From contig JAEVLN010000003.1 in the NCBI GenBank assembly GCA_018350325.1, forward strand, positions 703,985 to 767,984: a stretch of 64,000 nt of DNA, in the 5' to 3' direction. A program made the position numbers and the translations under genes. A model generated the notes under the pieces. The model was not told where the DNA came from. It saw only the letters and a program-made list of their open reading frames with translations, and searched no databases. This stretch comes from Globodera rostochiensis (Eukaryota > Nematoda > Chromadorea > Rhabditida > Heteroderidae). This document shows, piece by piece, positions 33,665 to 44,900 of this stretch; position 1 is the first letter of the stretch; each line of letters starts with the position of its first letter.

Positions 33665-34044
33665 TTATGCACAGAGTACACCAACCGATTCGCGAAAAAT
33701 GTGGTACTCCTTGTCCTCGAAGGCCAGCTTAGAGCCGCCGTACTCCGGCAACAGCACCCGGTCCCCAACATTGAGCTGCATCGGAATCGTCTTCCCATCA
33801 TCGTTGCGAAAGCCGGGACCAACCGCAACAACCGTACCCTCAAGAACCTGTTAAGAAAATTGTTGTATTCCAAAAGTTATCAATTGAAATTCACCTTGCC
33901 CTGAGCCTTCTCCGGAATCATGATGCCTCCCTTCGTTTTTTGCTCGGGAAGAAAACGCTCGATCAGCACGCGATCGAAGAATGGACGAAATTTGAGATCC
34001 GTTGAGTAAGAGCGAATAGCCATGCCAGAAAGTCGACCCAACAT
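33665..34044 (-). CDS. hsp-10: 10-kDa heat shock protein, mitochondrial co-chaperonin (HSP10/Cpn10)
   Basis: Two exons, 33895-34044 and 33665-33847, give 110 residues in phase. Family blocks are intact: LKFRPFFDRVLIERF, the mobile-loop region TKGGIMIPEKAQGK, VGDRVLLPEYGG and the C-terminal FRESVGVLCA. An N-terminal MLGRLSGMAIRSYST extension fits a short matrix targeting peptide. HSP10 caps the HSP60 ring in the matrix and is needed for folding of imported proteins. I chose the ATG at 34044 because a T-rich acceptor (tttttttag at about 34085-34092 on the minus strand) lies 40 nt upstream, which cuts off the longer in-frame ORF. Divergently paired with HSP60. Confidence 0.95.
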
Positions 34045-34482
34045 TTTGGAAATTAAATGGTTTGAAAGCCGATAGCAGAAGTATAATCTAAAAAACATTT
34101 GTTTATTAGCATAGGCGTGAAATTAAAGAATTGAAAATTTGAGTTGCATATAGAGCCTCCGCGACCTGTTTTCCTGGATGTTTTTGGTACAGGGAATCTG
34201 CACAGGCACTTCCCTACACCAAATACAGGTTTATGATGCTATTCCAAAAATGGCAAATTCTTTTCATGAGGAAGTGCAAAACCAGCACCACCGAGCATTA
34301 GGAAGCGAATAAATTTTTTTTCGGGTATGGGAATTTTTGAAGCCCGGATTTTTTCGGGATTCCGATCTGTTATCTCATTCATTAACTATTCATGGGCCTT
34401 ATACATGTGCGAGAGATGGTACGCTTGTACAAACGGTACCAATTGTAAGGACCTGTAAATTAAACCAAAAGTTTTATTTTTG

Positions 34483-34743
34483 TTCTAGAACACAAAAGAA
34501 AGACGCCAAAGTCAAAATTTTTTGGCATTTTGTTGGTTTATGGAACATAGAACGCCAAATAAAAAAATTGCGAAAGAAAGGAACCTTCTAGAAGTTTTTT
34601 TGGCCAAACTTCGTTACCGCGCCGTTTTAATTTTCCCATCGTCAGTTTAATAATCGGAACGCTTTACGTCTTCGAAATACACCATTAGTAAACGATAGTC
34701 CGTTTTCGGTCCAATTCTGAATCGTTAGGGGATGTTCCAGAAA
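34483..34743. promoter_or_regulatory. Heat-shock elements in the HSP10/HSP60 bidirectional promoter
   Basis: The 1.0-kb gap between the two start codons has a perfect three-unit HSF site, GAAccTTCtaGAA, at 34581-34593, and two palindromic half-pairs, TTCTAGAA at 34483-34490 and TTCCAGAA at 34736-34743. HSF1 trimers bind inverted nGAAn units. The placement in the middle of a head-to-head chaperonin pair suggests shared induction of both genes. Confidence 0.75.
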
Positions 34744-35046
34744 ATGTAAATTGAACTTGGTCTTTTTTAGTAGTAACATTTGGATTAAGTGTAACACACA
34801 GGGCTGATATCTGAAAAACAAGTTGATTCTAAAGTACTAAACCGTTAATTTTAAAGAAAATTAAGTACACAAAATTTTTATTTCGTTCGTTTGAACAAAA
34901 TTTTCTTTTCCAGCTTTTATGGTCCTAAAATAGTATTTTGCTTAAATTTATGTATAGGTTTTTAGAGTATTTCGTAGATTAGCTCGTCAAAGCAATTTTT
35001 AAGTCCTACTGACTAATAAGATCTTTTCAGAATATAAGTTCTGACA

Positions 35047-37890
35047 ATGTTCCGCTTTTCAAAAATTTCCGTTCGCTGCTATGCCAAAGACCTCAAATTT
35101 GGTTCCGAGGCGCGTAAGGCCATGCTCACTGGAGTTGATATGTTGACTGACGCAGTGGCAGTTACGATGGGACCAAAGGTTCTTAGATTTGCTTTTCGAG
35201 CAATAACATTTTGCTTTTAGGGACGGAATGTGGTAATTGAACAGTCGTGGGGCAGTCCAAAAATCACAAAGGATGGTGTCACCGTTGCGAAAGCCATTGA
35301 CTTCAAGGACAAATTCCAAAACATGGGTGCCAAGCTTGTGCAGGTTTGTGTTGGGCCAGGCCGTATGGAAGTTAATGGTTTTAGTGTAAAACTTTTTTTG
35401 CGCTTTTGGTTTTCTTTTTTACAGTAAATGTATCAAATTAGTTAGCTAGGTCCACATTTGAGTTTGTATAACGTATTAGGATCATTAATTTGTAATCTCA
35501 GGACGTGGCGAACAAGACCAACGAGGAAGCTGGCGACGGGACAACGTGCGCCACCGTATTGGCGCGTGCTATCGCCAAGGAGGGCTTCGAGAACATTTCC
35601 AAAGGTTTTCCATTGCCCATAAAATGGTTATTTTATCGTCTCCAGCTTTTTGAAAAGATTTTTTAAATTAAAATAGCGGGCGGGGATACTATTTGCTTTG
35701 CATGTTTGTATGCATTTTTAGTAGTTGCCCCCCACATCCTCACAAAAGCATTGATTTAAACAGTCCGGCGGAACGAATTCCGTTTAAAATTCGGACATAC
35801 ATTTCTACCAGATGGCGTTTATTGACGCCTTTGGCCTCTCCAGAAACGAAAATTGAAAAAGATTGACCAACATTTGGAATGATCCCGCCCTCAAACAAGT
35901 CCCGAAGCTTAACCCATCGTAATTTTTTTACTTCTCAAAGGTGCCAATCCGGTGGAGGTGCGCAAGGGACTAATGAAGGCGGTGGATCAGCTCGTGAATG
36001 AACTGAAGGCAATGAGCAAAACGGTGACGACGCCTGAGGAAATTGCCCAAGTGGCCACCATCGCAGCCAACGGAGACAAAACCATCGGAAAGCTGATCTC
36101 GGACGCGATGAAGAAGGTTTGTATGTAGCCAGACAGAAAAATCGCATGGCGAGCCCACCAAAATTGATTGTTGGAGTTTAGTTGAAAACATAATTTCCTT
36201 CCCTTGCAACCCAGTTTTATTGTGTTGTTCTAAACAGGGTTTGACCTTACCTTTAAACGAAGTTTACCCAACAAAAAAAAGTTGAACATGTAGCAAAATT
36301 AGGAGCTGATTAGGGTGGTTGTCTTGTACAGCTCGACCTTAATCAACGAAATAATTCTTGTAATAGAAACTTTTTTTTAACCAGAAACGTTCTTTAGGTC
36401 GGAAACAAAGGAGTGATCACGGTGAAGGACGGCAAGACGTTGCAGGACGAGCTGGAGCTGATAGAGGGGATGAAGTTTGACCGGGGCTACATTTCGCCAT
36501 ACTTCATTAACTCGGCCAAGGGTGCGAAGGTGGAGTTCGAGAAGTGTTACATCCTCTTCAGCGAAAAGAAGATCAGCCAGATACAGGTAAGAATCAGTTT
36601 ATGCACTAACTTTGTTTGCATACGTTGCTTTTTTAGGACATTGTTCCAGCTCTCGAACTGGCCAACAAATACCGCCGTCCGGTTCTTATCCTTGCTGAGG
36701 ATGTGGATGGGGAGGCGCTTACTACGTTGGTGTTGAACCGTCTGAAGGTTGGACTACAAGTGTGCGCGGTTAAAGCTCCCGGGTTTGGCGACAACCGCAA
36801 GAATACGCTGAGGGACATGTTAGTCGTAATTGCTTTTTATGTACACGGGACAAATTTTCCTTTGCTCAGGGCTGTTTCGACGGGCGGTGTTGTGTTCGGC
36901 GAGGAGTCAGCCCTGCTCAAGTTGGAGGACATCCAAATTCAGGCAATAATGCCATTTTTTGCTTTTGAAACGCGATGATTTGTGGGCGTGTTTTAGGACT
37001 TTGGTGAGGCGGAGGAAGTGACGGTGACCAAGGATGACACGCTGATTTTGCGCGGAAAAGGCACTCCGGAAGAAATTGAGAAGCGCATCGCGCTGATCCA
37101 GGACGAGTTGGAGGCCTCCACATCGGACTACGAAAAGGTGTTCTGAAAAATAGCATAGCATAATTTAAGTTTTTATTCAGGAGAAATTGAATGAGCGGCT
37201 CGCTAAACTGTCGACTGGTGTTGCGCAGCTTAAGATCGGCGGGGCCAGTGAGGTAGAGGTAAACGAGAAAAAGGACCGTGTGACGGATGCCCTGTGCGCA
37301 ACGCGTGCGGCGGTTGAGGAAGGCATTGTGCCAGGAGGCGGTGTTGCACTCCTCCGCGCGTTGAAGAAGTTGGACAAGTTGAAGCCGGACAATGAGGACC
37401 AGAAGAGCGGTGAGTGCAGTGATTCTGAAGATGGTGTCCGAATTCTTCCTTTTTTCAGGTATCAAAATTGTCCAGAAGGCCATCCGTCAGCCAATTTCCA
37501 CCATCATCGCCAACGCCGGTCTTGAGCCGTCCGCAATTGTGGAGAAAGTTTTGGCCAGCTCGGACATCAACTACGGCTATGATGCAATGAACGACGTTTA
37601 CGTCAACATGATCGAGGCTGGGATTATTGACCCGACTAAAGTAATTTCTTTTGTGAAATGAAAGCTAGATATGTCCAGTTAAAAAAAGCGTTGCCGATCA
37701 TCAAAATTATTCCTCCTTTGCGCAGGTCATCCGAACAGCTCTGCAGGACGCGGCCGGTGTTGCTTCGCTGATGGCCACCACGGAGTGTGTGGTGACTGAG
37801 ATTCCGAAGGAGGAGCCGGCGATGCCGGGCGGTGGAGGAATGGGTGGCATGGGCGGCGGAATGGGTGGCATGGGCGGAGGGATGTTCTGA
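35047..37890 (+). CDS. hsp-60: 60-kDa chaperonin, mitochondrial (HSP60/Cpn60)
   Basis: Ten exons run from ATG 35047 to TGA 37890. The short presequence [14 protein letters not shown] precedes the mature start [13 protein letters not shown]. Conserved chaperonin blocks are present: [14 protein letters not shown], the nucleotide-binding [63 protein letters not shown] and the C-terminal Gly-Gly-Met tail ending GGGMF. The protein forms heptameric rings that fold imported proteins in the matrix with HSP10, its divergent neighbour. An acceptor (atcttttcag) ends at 35030, 16 nt before ATG. The intron at 36943-36996 requires a GC donor (ATTCAG|gcaata): it has an in-frame stop and splicing restores [12 protein letters not shown]. 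No truncation or missing catalytic residue seen. Confidence 0.98.
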
Positions 37891-38570
37891 TTTGATTTGT
37901 CGATCAGTTCACCAAAATAAGTTTTTGTTATTATTCGTTTTTTGTTGTTTTTTTCATTTTGATAACATATTTTGACACACAGTACCACACACATTTCTTA
38001 TAAAATTCACTTATCTCAATTGGTAGTAACGTAATACGGAAGGGCATTCAAATGGCGTGCGGAGATAGTTTTGGTGCCGTGGCTGTAGACTCCGAGTGAT
38101 TTTAGGAAATTTAAAATTTTCCAAAAACCAAGGTTTGCGCTTAGGTTTTCGCGTAAATTCAAAAAATGTAGAATTTTTCACAACGATATCATTCTTGATT
38201 TCTCGCGTAAATTCAAAAAAGTAGAAATTTATCGCAACGACACCCTTCTTCACATTTCTTGCGTAAATTCAGATCAAACAAATTCAATGTAAAATTGATA
38301 TAAAAAATTTCGTGCTAAAGCCTGTTAACTTCCCTTTTAGTTATTTTCTTTCTTTTGTCAAAAGTGGCCATCCGTTGTTCTTTCACAATTGACTGTCGGG
38401 TCGGCTCTCATCAGCAAAAGCCGTTCATTCACAACTGCCGGGACGGCTCATCAGCTAAGCTTCAAGACCAACAATTCAGGTATTTAGGGTAGAACCCTAC
38501 CGAATTTGGACATTTTGGCCGATTCCGAATAAAGTAATAATTAATTAATTGATAAATTGTGATAGTTTTG
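37891..38570. other. Spacer between HSP60 and COQ10
   Basis: Contains a degenerate tandem repeat at 38135-38275 (three units with GCGTAAATTCAAAAAA followed by GTAGAA-TTT and CAACGA) and otherwise AT-rich sequence. No gene seen. Confidence 0.6.
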
Positions 38571-38587
38571 TTCAGCTAGCTCTCAAC

Positions 38588-39958
38588 ATGGCAACAACAA
38601 CGCATTTGACCCGTCAGTCTGGCCTGCATTTAATGACGCGTTTGGCCCATCCGTCCACCCGACTGCGGCAACGGGGCGTAACATACGCGGAACGGCGCGT
38701 TGTTGGGTGAGAATTTTTTGTTTTTAGTGATTTAAAAAAATTTTTCTGTTCGTTATTCTATATTTTTAAGACAACAACTCACTCAATATGTTGTTCACAG
38801 GTATTCGGCACCGCAAATGTTTTCGATTGTCAACGACGTAGAGCAGTACCCGCAATTTGTGAACTATTGTACGACGGTTCGCAGGCATAAAGGTGCGATT
38901 TTGGAATTCAGCTTCTAGGTTTCAATAACTTCGGGACACAGAAATTTGTTTTTCCGCGAATATGCAAAAAAAACCTAAATGCCATTCTCAGACCTCATAA
39001 ATTGGCCATAAATGGGACCAAAAATGGAGTTTATTAATGGGCACATTTTTTTATCAAAACAATTTTTGCTGAATTATATAGACAAACAGGGCAGAGCGGC
39101 TGAATACGAATTGGACATCAAGTTCATGAGGTTCAACGAACGGTACACGTCACGGGTGATTTGGCTGGAGCCGACGGTTGTCCATGTTTGTGTCCTTTTT
39201 GTTATTGATATTTTTGATTTATTTACAGCGGTCCGAGAATCATGAAAAATCCCGAAACATTCAAATTTCTTCGAGAACTATTTCGACATTTAACCTGCCG
39301 CCTGCATCGGATAGAAATTTTAAGAAATTTAATCACAAAAATATTTGAGCTTCTCCAAAATGTTGGATGGGTTCATTTTTGTTCTTTCCGACCCACTGGG
39401 ATGGAGGACAATCAAAAAGTTCAAATCCCCAATCGCAGTGTCGAGGGTCGATCCCCGAAAACACTTGCATATTTTTACGATCCAAATTTTGACTGGGTTT
39501 TTAACGCTCTGAGAAAATTGCACCTTTTAAGGCACATGGCACCGCGGATGGGCATTTGTTCCACCATTTGGAGACGACATGGCGCTTTGGGCCAAGCCTG
39601 CAGCACGCGGCCGATACCCGCACGTGCACAGTGCACTTCTCGCTGCAGTTCGACTTTCGGAACCAGCTGTACGCCTTCGTCAGCCATCTCTTTTTCGGGT
39701 CATCCGTTAGTATTTGTTTTGGGGGTGTTGGCGCTGGGAGGGGCTCGAAAAAATTGGCAAAAATTATTTTTTTGGCAAATTGCCCCTAGATGCCTCCACC
39801 TTTTTTATATTTACTAAGCCATAATTTGTTGTTGTTTCAGCTCTGTGGTGAAGAATATGGTGACGGATTTTCTGCAACGAGCCCACACACTTTATGGGCC
39901 CCCCGCGCCGGTTGACGCCGAATTTGCCGTCCCACAAATTTTGTCCTATAGAAATTGA
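38588..39958 (+). CDS. coq-10: Coenzyme Q-binding protein COQ10 (START-like)
   Basis: Five exons yield a START-like lipid-binding domain: YAERRVVGYSAPQMFSIVND, then VEQYPQFVNYCTTVRR, then RAAEYELDIKFMRFNERYTS, LETTWRFGPSLQHAADTRT, VHFSLQFDFRNQLYAFVSHL, and finally SVVKNMVTDFLQRAHTLYG. These match the order of blocks in COQ10. The N-terminus is basic and Ser/Thr-rich (MATTTHLTRQSGLHLMTRLA), a mitochondrial targeting signal. COQ10 binds ubiquinone in the inner membrane and is needed for efficient respiration. A T-rich acceptor (gttttgttcag, ending 38575) sits 12 nt before ATG. The PAM16 gene follows on the same strand with 209 nt between coding regions, suggesting an operon. The exon between 38890 and 39090 shows the weakest conservation. 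Confidence 0.9.
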
Positions 39959-40110
39959 GGGAGGACTCTTCTTTTTTTCACATTTTTTTAATATAAATGT
40001 TTGACGAAAAACATAAATGTGTGTGTACATGGAGCTTTGTGCCTGTTTTATTCATATTTTTAAAACTGGATTTGTTTTCCAGAGCTCGTTTGTATTTTAA
40101 AAATTTGTTT

Positions 40111-40120
40111 GAATTTTTAG
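40111..40120 (+). promoter_or_regulatory. Candidate SL (SL2-type) acceptor before PAM16
   Basis: The acceptor gaatttttag lies 162 nt after the COQ10 stop and 47 nt before the PAM16 ATG. Spacing of 100-200 nt between a stop and a downstream trans-splice site is what nematode operons show. Confidence 0.45.
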
Positions 40121-40167
40121 GAACCGGATTTATTTATAGGAAATCTTCCAAAAACAAAAAAAGAGAA

Positions 40168-41573
40168 ATGGTTTGGAAAGAGTTGGCGAAGGTGGCGGCT
40201 GCCGGCGCCGTGGCTGTCAGTCGGGCGCTTGCGAGGGCGGTGCGCGAGGAATTTAATTGTCCGTTTTTGGCATTTTCGTGTGGAATGTCTCCCCCCCCCC
40301 CCCCAGCACCAGAACGGCATTAATGTCAAAAAAGGAAATTATTTTCGCTCCAATTTTTGGCACTGGAATTCGGGTTCTTTTTTTAAAAGTGCAAAATTCT
40401 TGGGCATGGCCCGGTTCGGGAACGGAACTTCGAGTGGGGCTTATAGGAAAAATGCCATTTTTTGAAAATTGACGCCGCTTATTTTCTTTTTTAGCGTCCC
40501 GGGAAGCGGCTCGACGGAGCGCAGCTGCAGCAGACACATCCGGCGCTGACAACGGCGGTACAGCTCCAACTTCCTCTACCCCGCCTACGGCAAAGTCGTC
40601 GGCGACAGAACGTCGGCGTGCCATTGAACGTAAAACACTGCTGACAAATACCAGGCTGGGAATCACGCTGCAGGTCTTACTTTTACGCGCTATTTTTTAA
40701 ATTAACACATTCCGAAAACTGTGCAATCGCTGTGATGAGCCACATGATTTTTGATGTTTAAAACTTCAAAAAAAATTACCAATTTTAAGATTTGGTGAAA
40801 AACATGCACAACCCCTCAAAGATCCCTGGATAGGCCCTTTCCACCAATAAAAAAATGTACTCACCTACGCTCACGCTGGTGGCCCAGATTTTTGATTTAG
40901 TAATTTTTTTGTGTAAATATTTTTTTGTTTGTTTTTTTCGTAAATATAATGTTAAGAATATTTGTTTAGGAGTCGATGCAAATTTTGGATGTTCAAACAC
41001 CGCTGGACGCCGACGAAATTCAAAAGAAATACGAGCATTTGTTCAACGCAAACGATCGGAAAAAGGGCGGGACGCTTTACCTGCAGGCGAAGGCATGCAA
41101 AAAAAAATCTGACAATTTTTTTATTGAAGAAGCCCATAGCCATTTTGAAAATCCGTTGAACAAAATTTTAAAACGAAAAAGCTAAAAAAACAAGGAGATT
41201 TTAGAAAATTTCAAAGTGAAAATTTTTTGAAATAATATTTTCTAAATTTTTGTTGGCTTTCATCCATTTTACGGCAGGGCTATTGCAGGATGTTATTTAG
41301 ATTCGGGACCACGAAATTTTAAATGGAGCTTATACTTTTTGTTGATGTGGCGTCCTAACAGCACAATTTCCCCCAAATTTTTTTTTTGTTGGGAGGGGGG
41401 GGGGCGACATTAGTTGAGGCAAAAAATAAATGTTTTCATCCCGCTAGGTCATATTTGCCTACCCTGCCCATTGTCAAAATTTTGTCTTTTATTTTTAAAT
41501 TCATAATAATAAAATTTTGCAGGTTTTTCGCGCCAAGGAGAGGCTAGACGCCGAAGCCCACACGGAATGTTAG
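40168..41573 (+). CDS. Mitochondrial import inner membrane translocase subunit Tim16 (PAM16/Magmas)
   Basis: Four exons. The first starts [20 protein letters not shown] and ends [10 protein letters not shown], matching the N-terminal hydrophobic/basic segment of Magmas. The second is an Ala/Arg/Ser-rich linker. The third and fourth encode the J-like domain: [38 protein letters not shown] joined to [16 protein letters not shown]. As expected for Tim16, the HPD motif of true J-proteins is absent. PAM16 holds PAM18 at the TIM23 channel and restrains mtHsp70 activation during import. The last intron (41093-41522) needs a GC donor (AAG|gcatgc, or CAG|gcgaag six bases earlier) to rejoin YLQAK to VFRAKERL. 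Likely co-transcribed with COQ10. Confidence 0.92.
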
Positions 41574-41930
41574 GGAACCAAAAAATGTTATGGAATTCAA
41601 CAACAAAAAACTTAGCCGGGTTCGAATGTCCTTTCTATGCCAACGGATTTCTTTGCAATTTGTTTGTTCACTCGCCCACAGCATAAAATCGCTTCTTACC
41701 CAATAATATTCAACAAAACTCTTCGTTACATTACTCGAGCTAACAATGATTTCGGGGGCTGATTGTGAATAGAAATGCTACAAATGTAAAAAAAGCGAGA
41801 ATACGAGACAGGCTGCAGCGGGTTGAGAAAAAGTCGAGAATAAATGAAGTTATGATGATTATAAGCATAGATTTAAGTCGGGAATAAACAAGGTTACAAT
41901 TAAGCATAGATTTAAATCCCGTTTGAGTGA
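41574..41930. other. Spacer between convergent PAM16 and CNOT1
   Basis: AT-rich 3' flanks of two convergent genes, with an imperfect direct repeat of AAGCATAGATTTAA (about 41862 and 41902). No gene seen. Confidence 0.6.
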
Positions 41931-44900
41931 TTATTTTCCGGGCCGCTCACGCTGCATGAATTGGCAACACTGAGGAACAGTCTAAAAATGATAATGAACG
42001 ATGGGGAGGGGTACAACAAAAATTTTCAACCGTTCGATTTCTGTGGCACAACGTACGAAGTCATGCTTCCAAAAGCCATAACGGAGATTACGAATAAGCT
42101 CAATGAAAGTTATCAACAGCCCCCAAGGGTGCGGACGAAGGGCAACAAGTCGTTCGAAAAGAATTCTGAAAATAACGTTTTTACAACAATACTATAATAT
42201 CTAACAGTATCAATCACCGAGTGATCTGTTCCTGGATGTGTTCAGAATTAGCGCCTAAGAAAAGGTAAAGCAGCGTACAACTGAAGTAATGCGTGTGAGA
42301 GTTTGGATAACGCAGTTGGTTGGCGATGGCGTTAAACAACAAATAGCGACCTAAAAAAACGAATTAATTACAACGATAACATTGAATATCACCCATACGG
42401 CAAAGTCTAAATCGAGATTCTCGATCGGTCCTCATGTCCACCAATCTCTAGTCTAGATACCTTCGGTGCACAGTGAGACAGCCAAATTCTGGAATATGTC
42501 CATGAAGGCGGTGTGTGCGATGGTGTCCGTGGAAACGCGCTGTCCTTTGTCGTGGATGGAGTCAATGGCACGTACTCCAACATACATCACAACTGCGTTG
42601 ACCACACTGATGGCGTACTTGGAACTTGGCGAGTGCGACGAAGGCGTCTGTTGTTGGGGCGCGAAAAGCAGCATGCTGGGCAGGTCGGAAAGATAGCTAA
42701 CGGAGCGTGTCTCCAGGTAGTCGTCCAATCGCTGACGGAGCTCCTTTGGAAGGATGTTGGTCATTTCGCGATGAGTTTTAGGGTTGTTGCTCATCTCAGG
42801 CAGATTCTCAATCTAAATCCAAAAATTTATTTAAAATGCTCAATTTGGGTTGAGTTCTTTACTCGAGCTAATGTCTCCGTGAAAGGGTCAGGCAGACGCA
42901 TGTCGCGCGGATAAGCGCTGAGTATCAAATTGCGCAATTGAACACAATTTGCCGGAATCACGTCACAAAGCACATAGTGATATTCGCAAAGAAGCTCTTA
43001 AAATGGCGAATTATTTGAGAATAAAATATCACTAAAACCCGGGAAATCATGCAGAATCACCAGCAGAACCCTCAGAGTGCCTTTATAAATGTAAGCAATC
43101 GGCTTTGGCAGTTGGACGTTGCGCAAGAAAGGCGCCAAAAATTTGAGATGACACAAAATCAGCTGAGTGTACATCGCGCCCGTACGGGTCAGGTCTTGGC
43201 TTTCCGAAAGGAGACGACCGATGAAGTTTCGGTGGCCAATTATGTCCAGCCAATGAAATGTAAAACCGGGCACACGCCGAGGCTGCAGCAAAAACAGCGC
43301 TTGCCTGATGACGGGAGTAAATAGAACAAGAGAATAGAAAATAACAAATACTCGAAGATAGGGTTAGAAAATGCAAAATAACATAAAAAGTACCCAAAAG
43401 ACTCCAGGATGTTCCATTGAATGGAATCAAGCACAGGATCGGGGACGGTCAGCTCGTTGAACATGATGATGAGGATCCGGTGAAACGGAAGACCGTTAAA
43501 ATCGAATTTTCGCTGTTCGTGGTCCTTGTTCAGCGCATTCGTCAGAATAGTAAGAACCTTTTTCAACAAATTGACTTTTGTCAAATGATGTTGACCATCG
43601 CTGAATTTGACCATCAAACTAAAGTAACGAGTTTTTAGATTCAAATTAATCGAAGCCCAACGATCATTACCACGTGAGTTTGGTGAAAGCATCAAGAGTA
43701 TAATAACAGCGTTGACGAGCCACTGTTGATTGGGCCGAACTTTCATTCTTTAACAACCGATACGAAACGTCACAACAAATTTCGACACAGTGACGGAAAA
43801 ATTTCGTTATCATTTCATCCGTTGCAAGAACGCCATTGTAATTCATCTAATATAAGACAAAAAAAAAGGATCAATTTGAATGTTGGTGATATTGGTACAA
43901 ATTAATCAGAACCCAATTGGGGATTTAATGCCCCAGAACTCACCATTTGGACGATACAAGCGAGCGCATGTTGTGGGTCCTTTTGTGCCATCGGAGTGTA
44001 ACAAATGCCGATCCATTCTCGGAGAATGCTCTCCACTTTGTTTTGCAGAATCTGGTCTTCATTCAACTTTCGAATTCCCAACCCGCCGACTGGAGCTGCA
44101 TAGAATCCTTGGTCTTCTGGGAACACGCCAGGTGGGAGCGGCATTCTTTCACCAGAAATAATTGCGGTCGAATGCTCGATGGGCGGTGGATGTTGTGAAG
44201 GGATAACGCTGTGGAGAGTGGTTGTTGGGGGCCGAACATCGGACATGATCATCTGATTGGTGGACGGGATGAAAGGCGGAGCGAGTGCATTGGTCGGAGT
44301 TCTGGATGGAGCTGCCGGAGTGGTCATCTGACCTCTACGCGTAAACTCAACGAAACGATCATCCGGCCCAAGCGGTTTGAATCCACAAATTTTACTTAAT
44401 TTTTGAAATCACGTTCCGTTAAATGACAAAAAAAAACATACGATGAGTAGTCGTCGTACACCTTCATCATTGTCTCACTGACCGGCGCTTCCTGCAGTCG
44501 AATCTGTATCGGTACCTTTTCGCTCATCTCAGCTATGTCCGAGTCCGTCTGAAACGGTCGATCTTCGGATGCGGATTTTCGCATAACATATTCAGGCTCC
44601 AGTCGCTTTTCCACGTCAGCAACTGCCCTTTCGCAGGTGCTTTTCACGATGAAATTGGTGGCAACAGTGATATTCGTTTCAGTAACAGAGATGGCCGCCT
44701 CCTCCACCATTCGCGCTTGGTCACTTCCGGTCACAACATTTCCCATCGCGTTGGCCAAAACCTGCTTCAAAATCCCGATCATCTGTGTGAACAGCGGCTC
44801 GCGACAAGTAATGGAGGCAATTGCTGCAGTCATCGAGCGCATCATTTGGTGTGCTGCGCGACGCAAATTTTGCTCATTGGGATCCATGCTGAAGTCCTTG

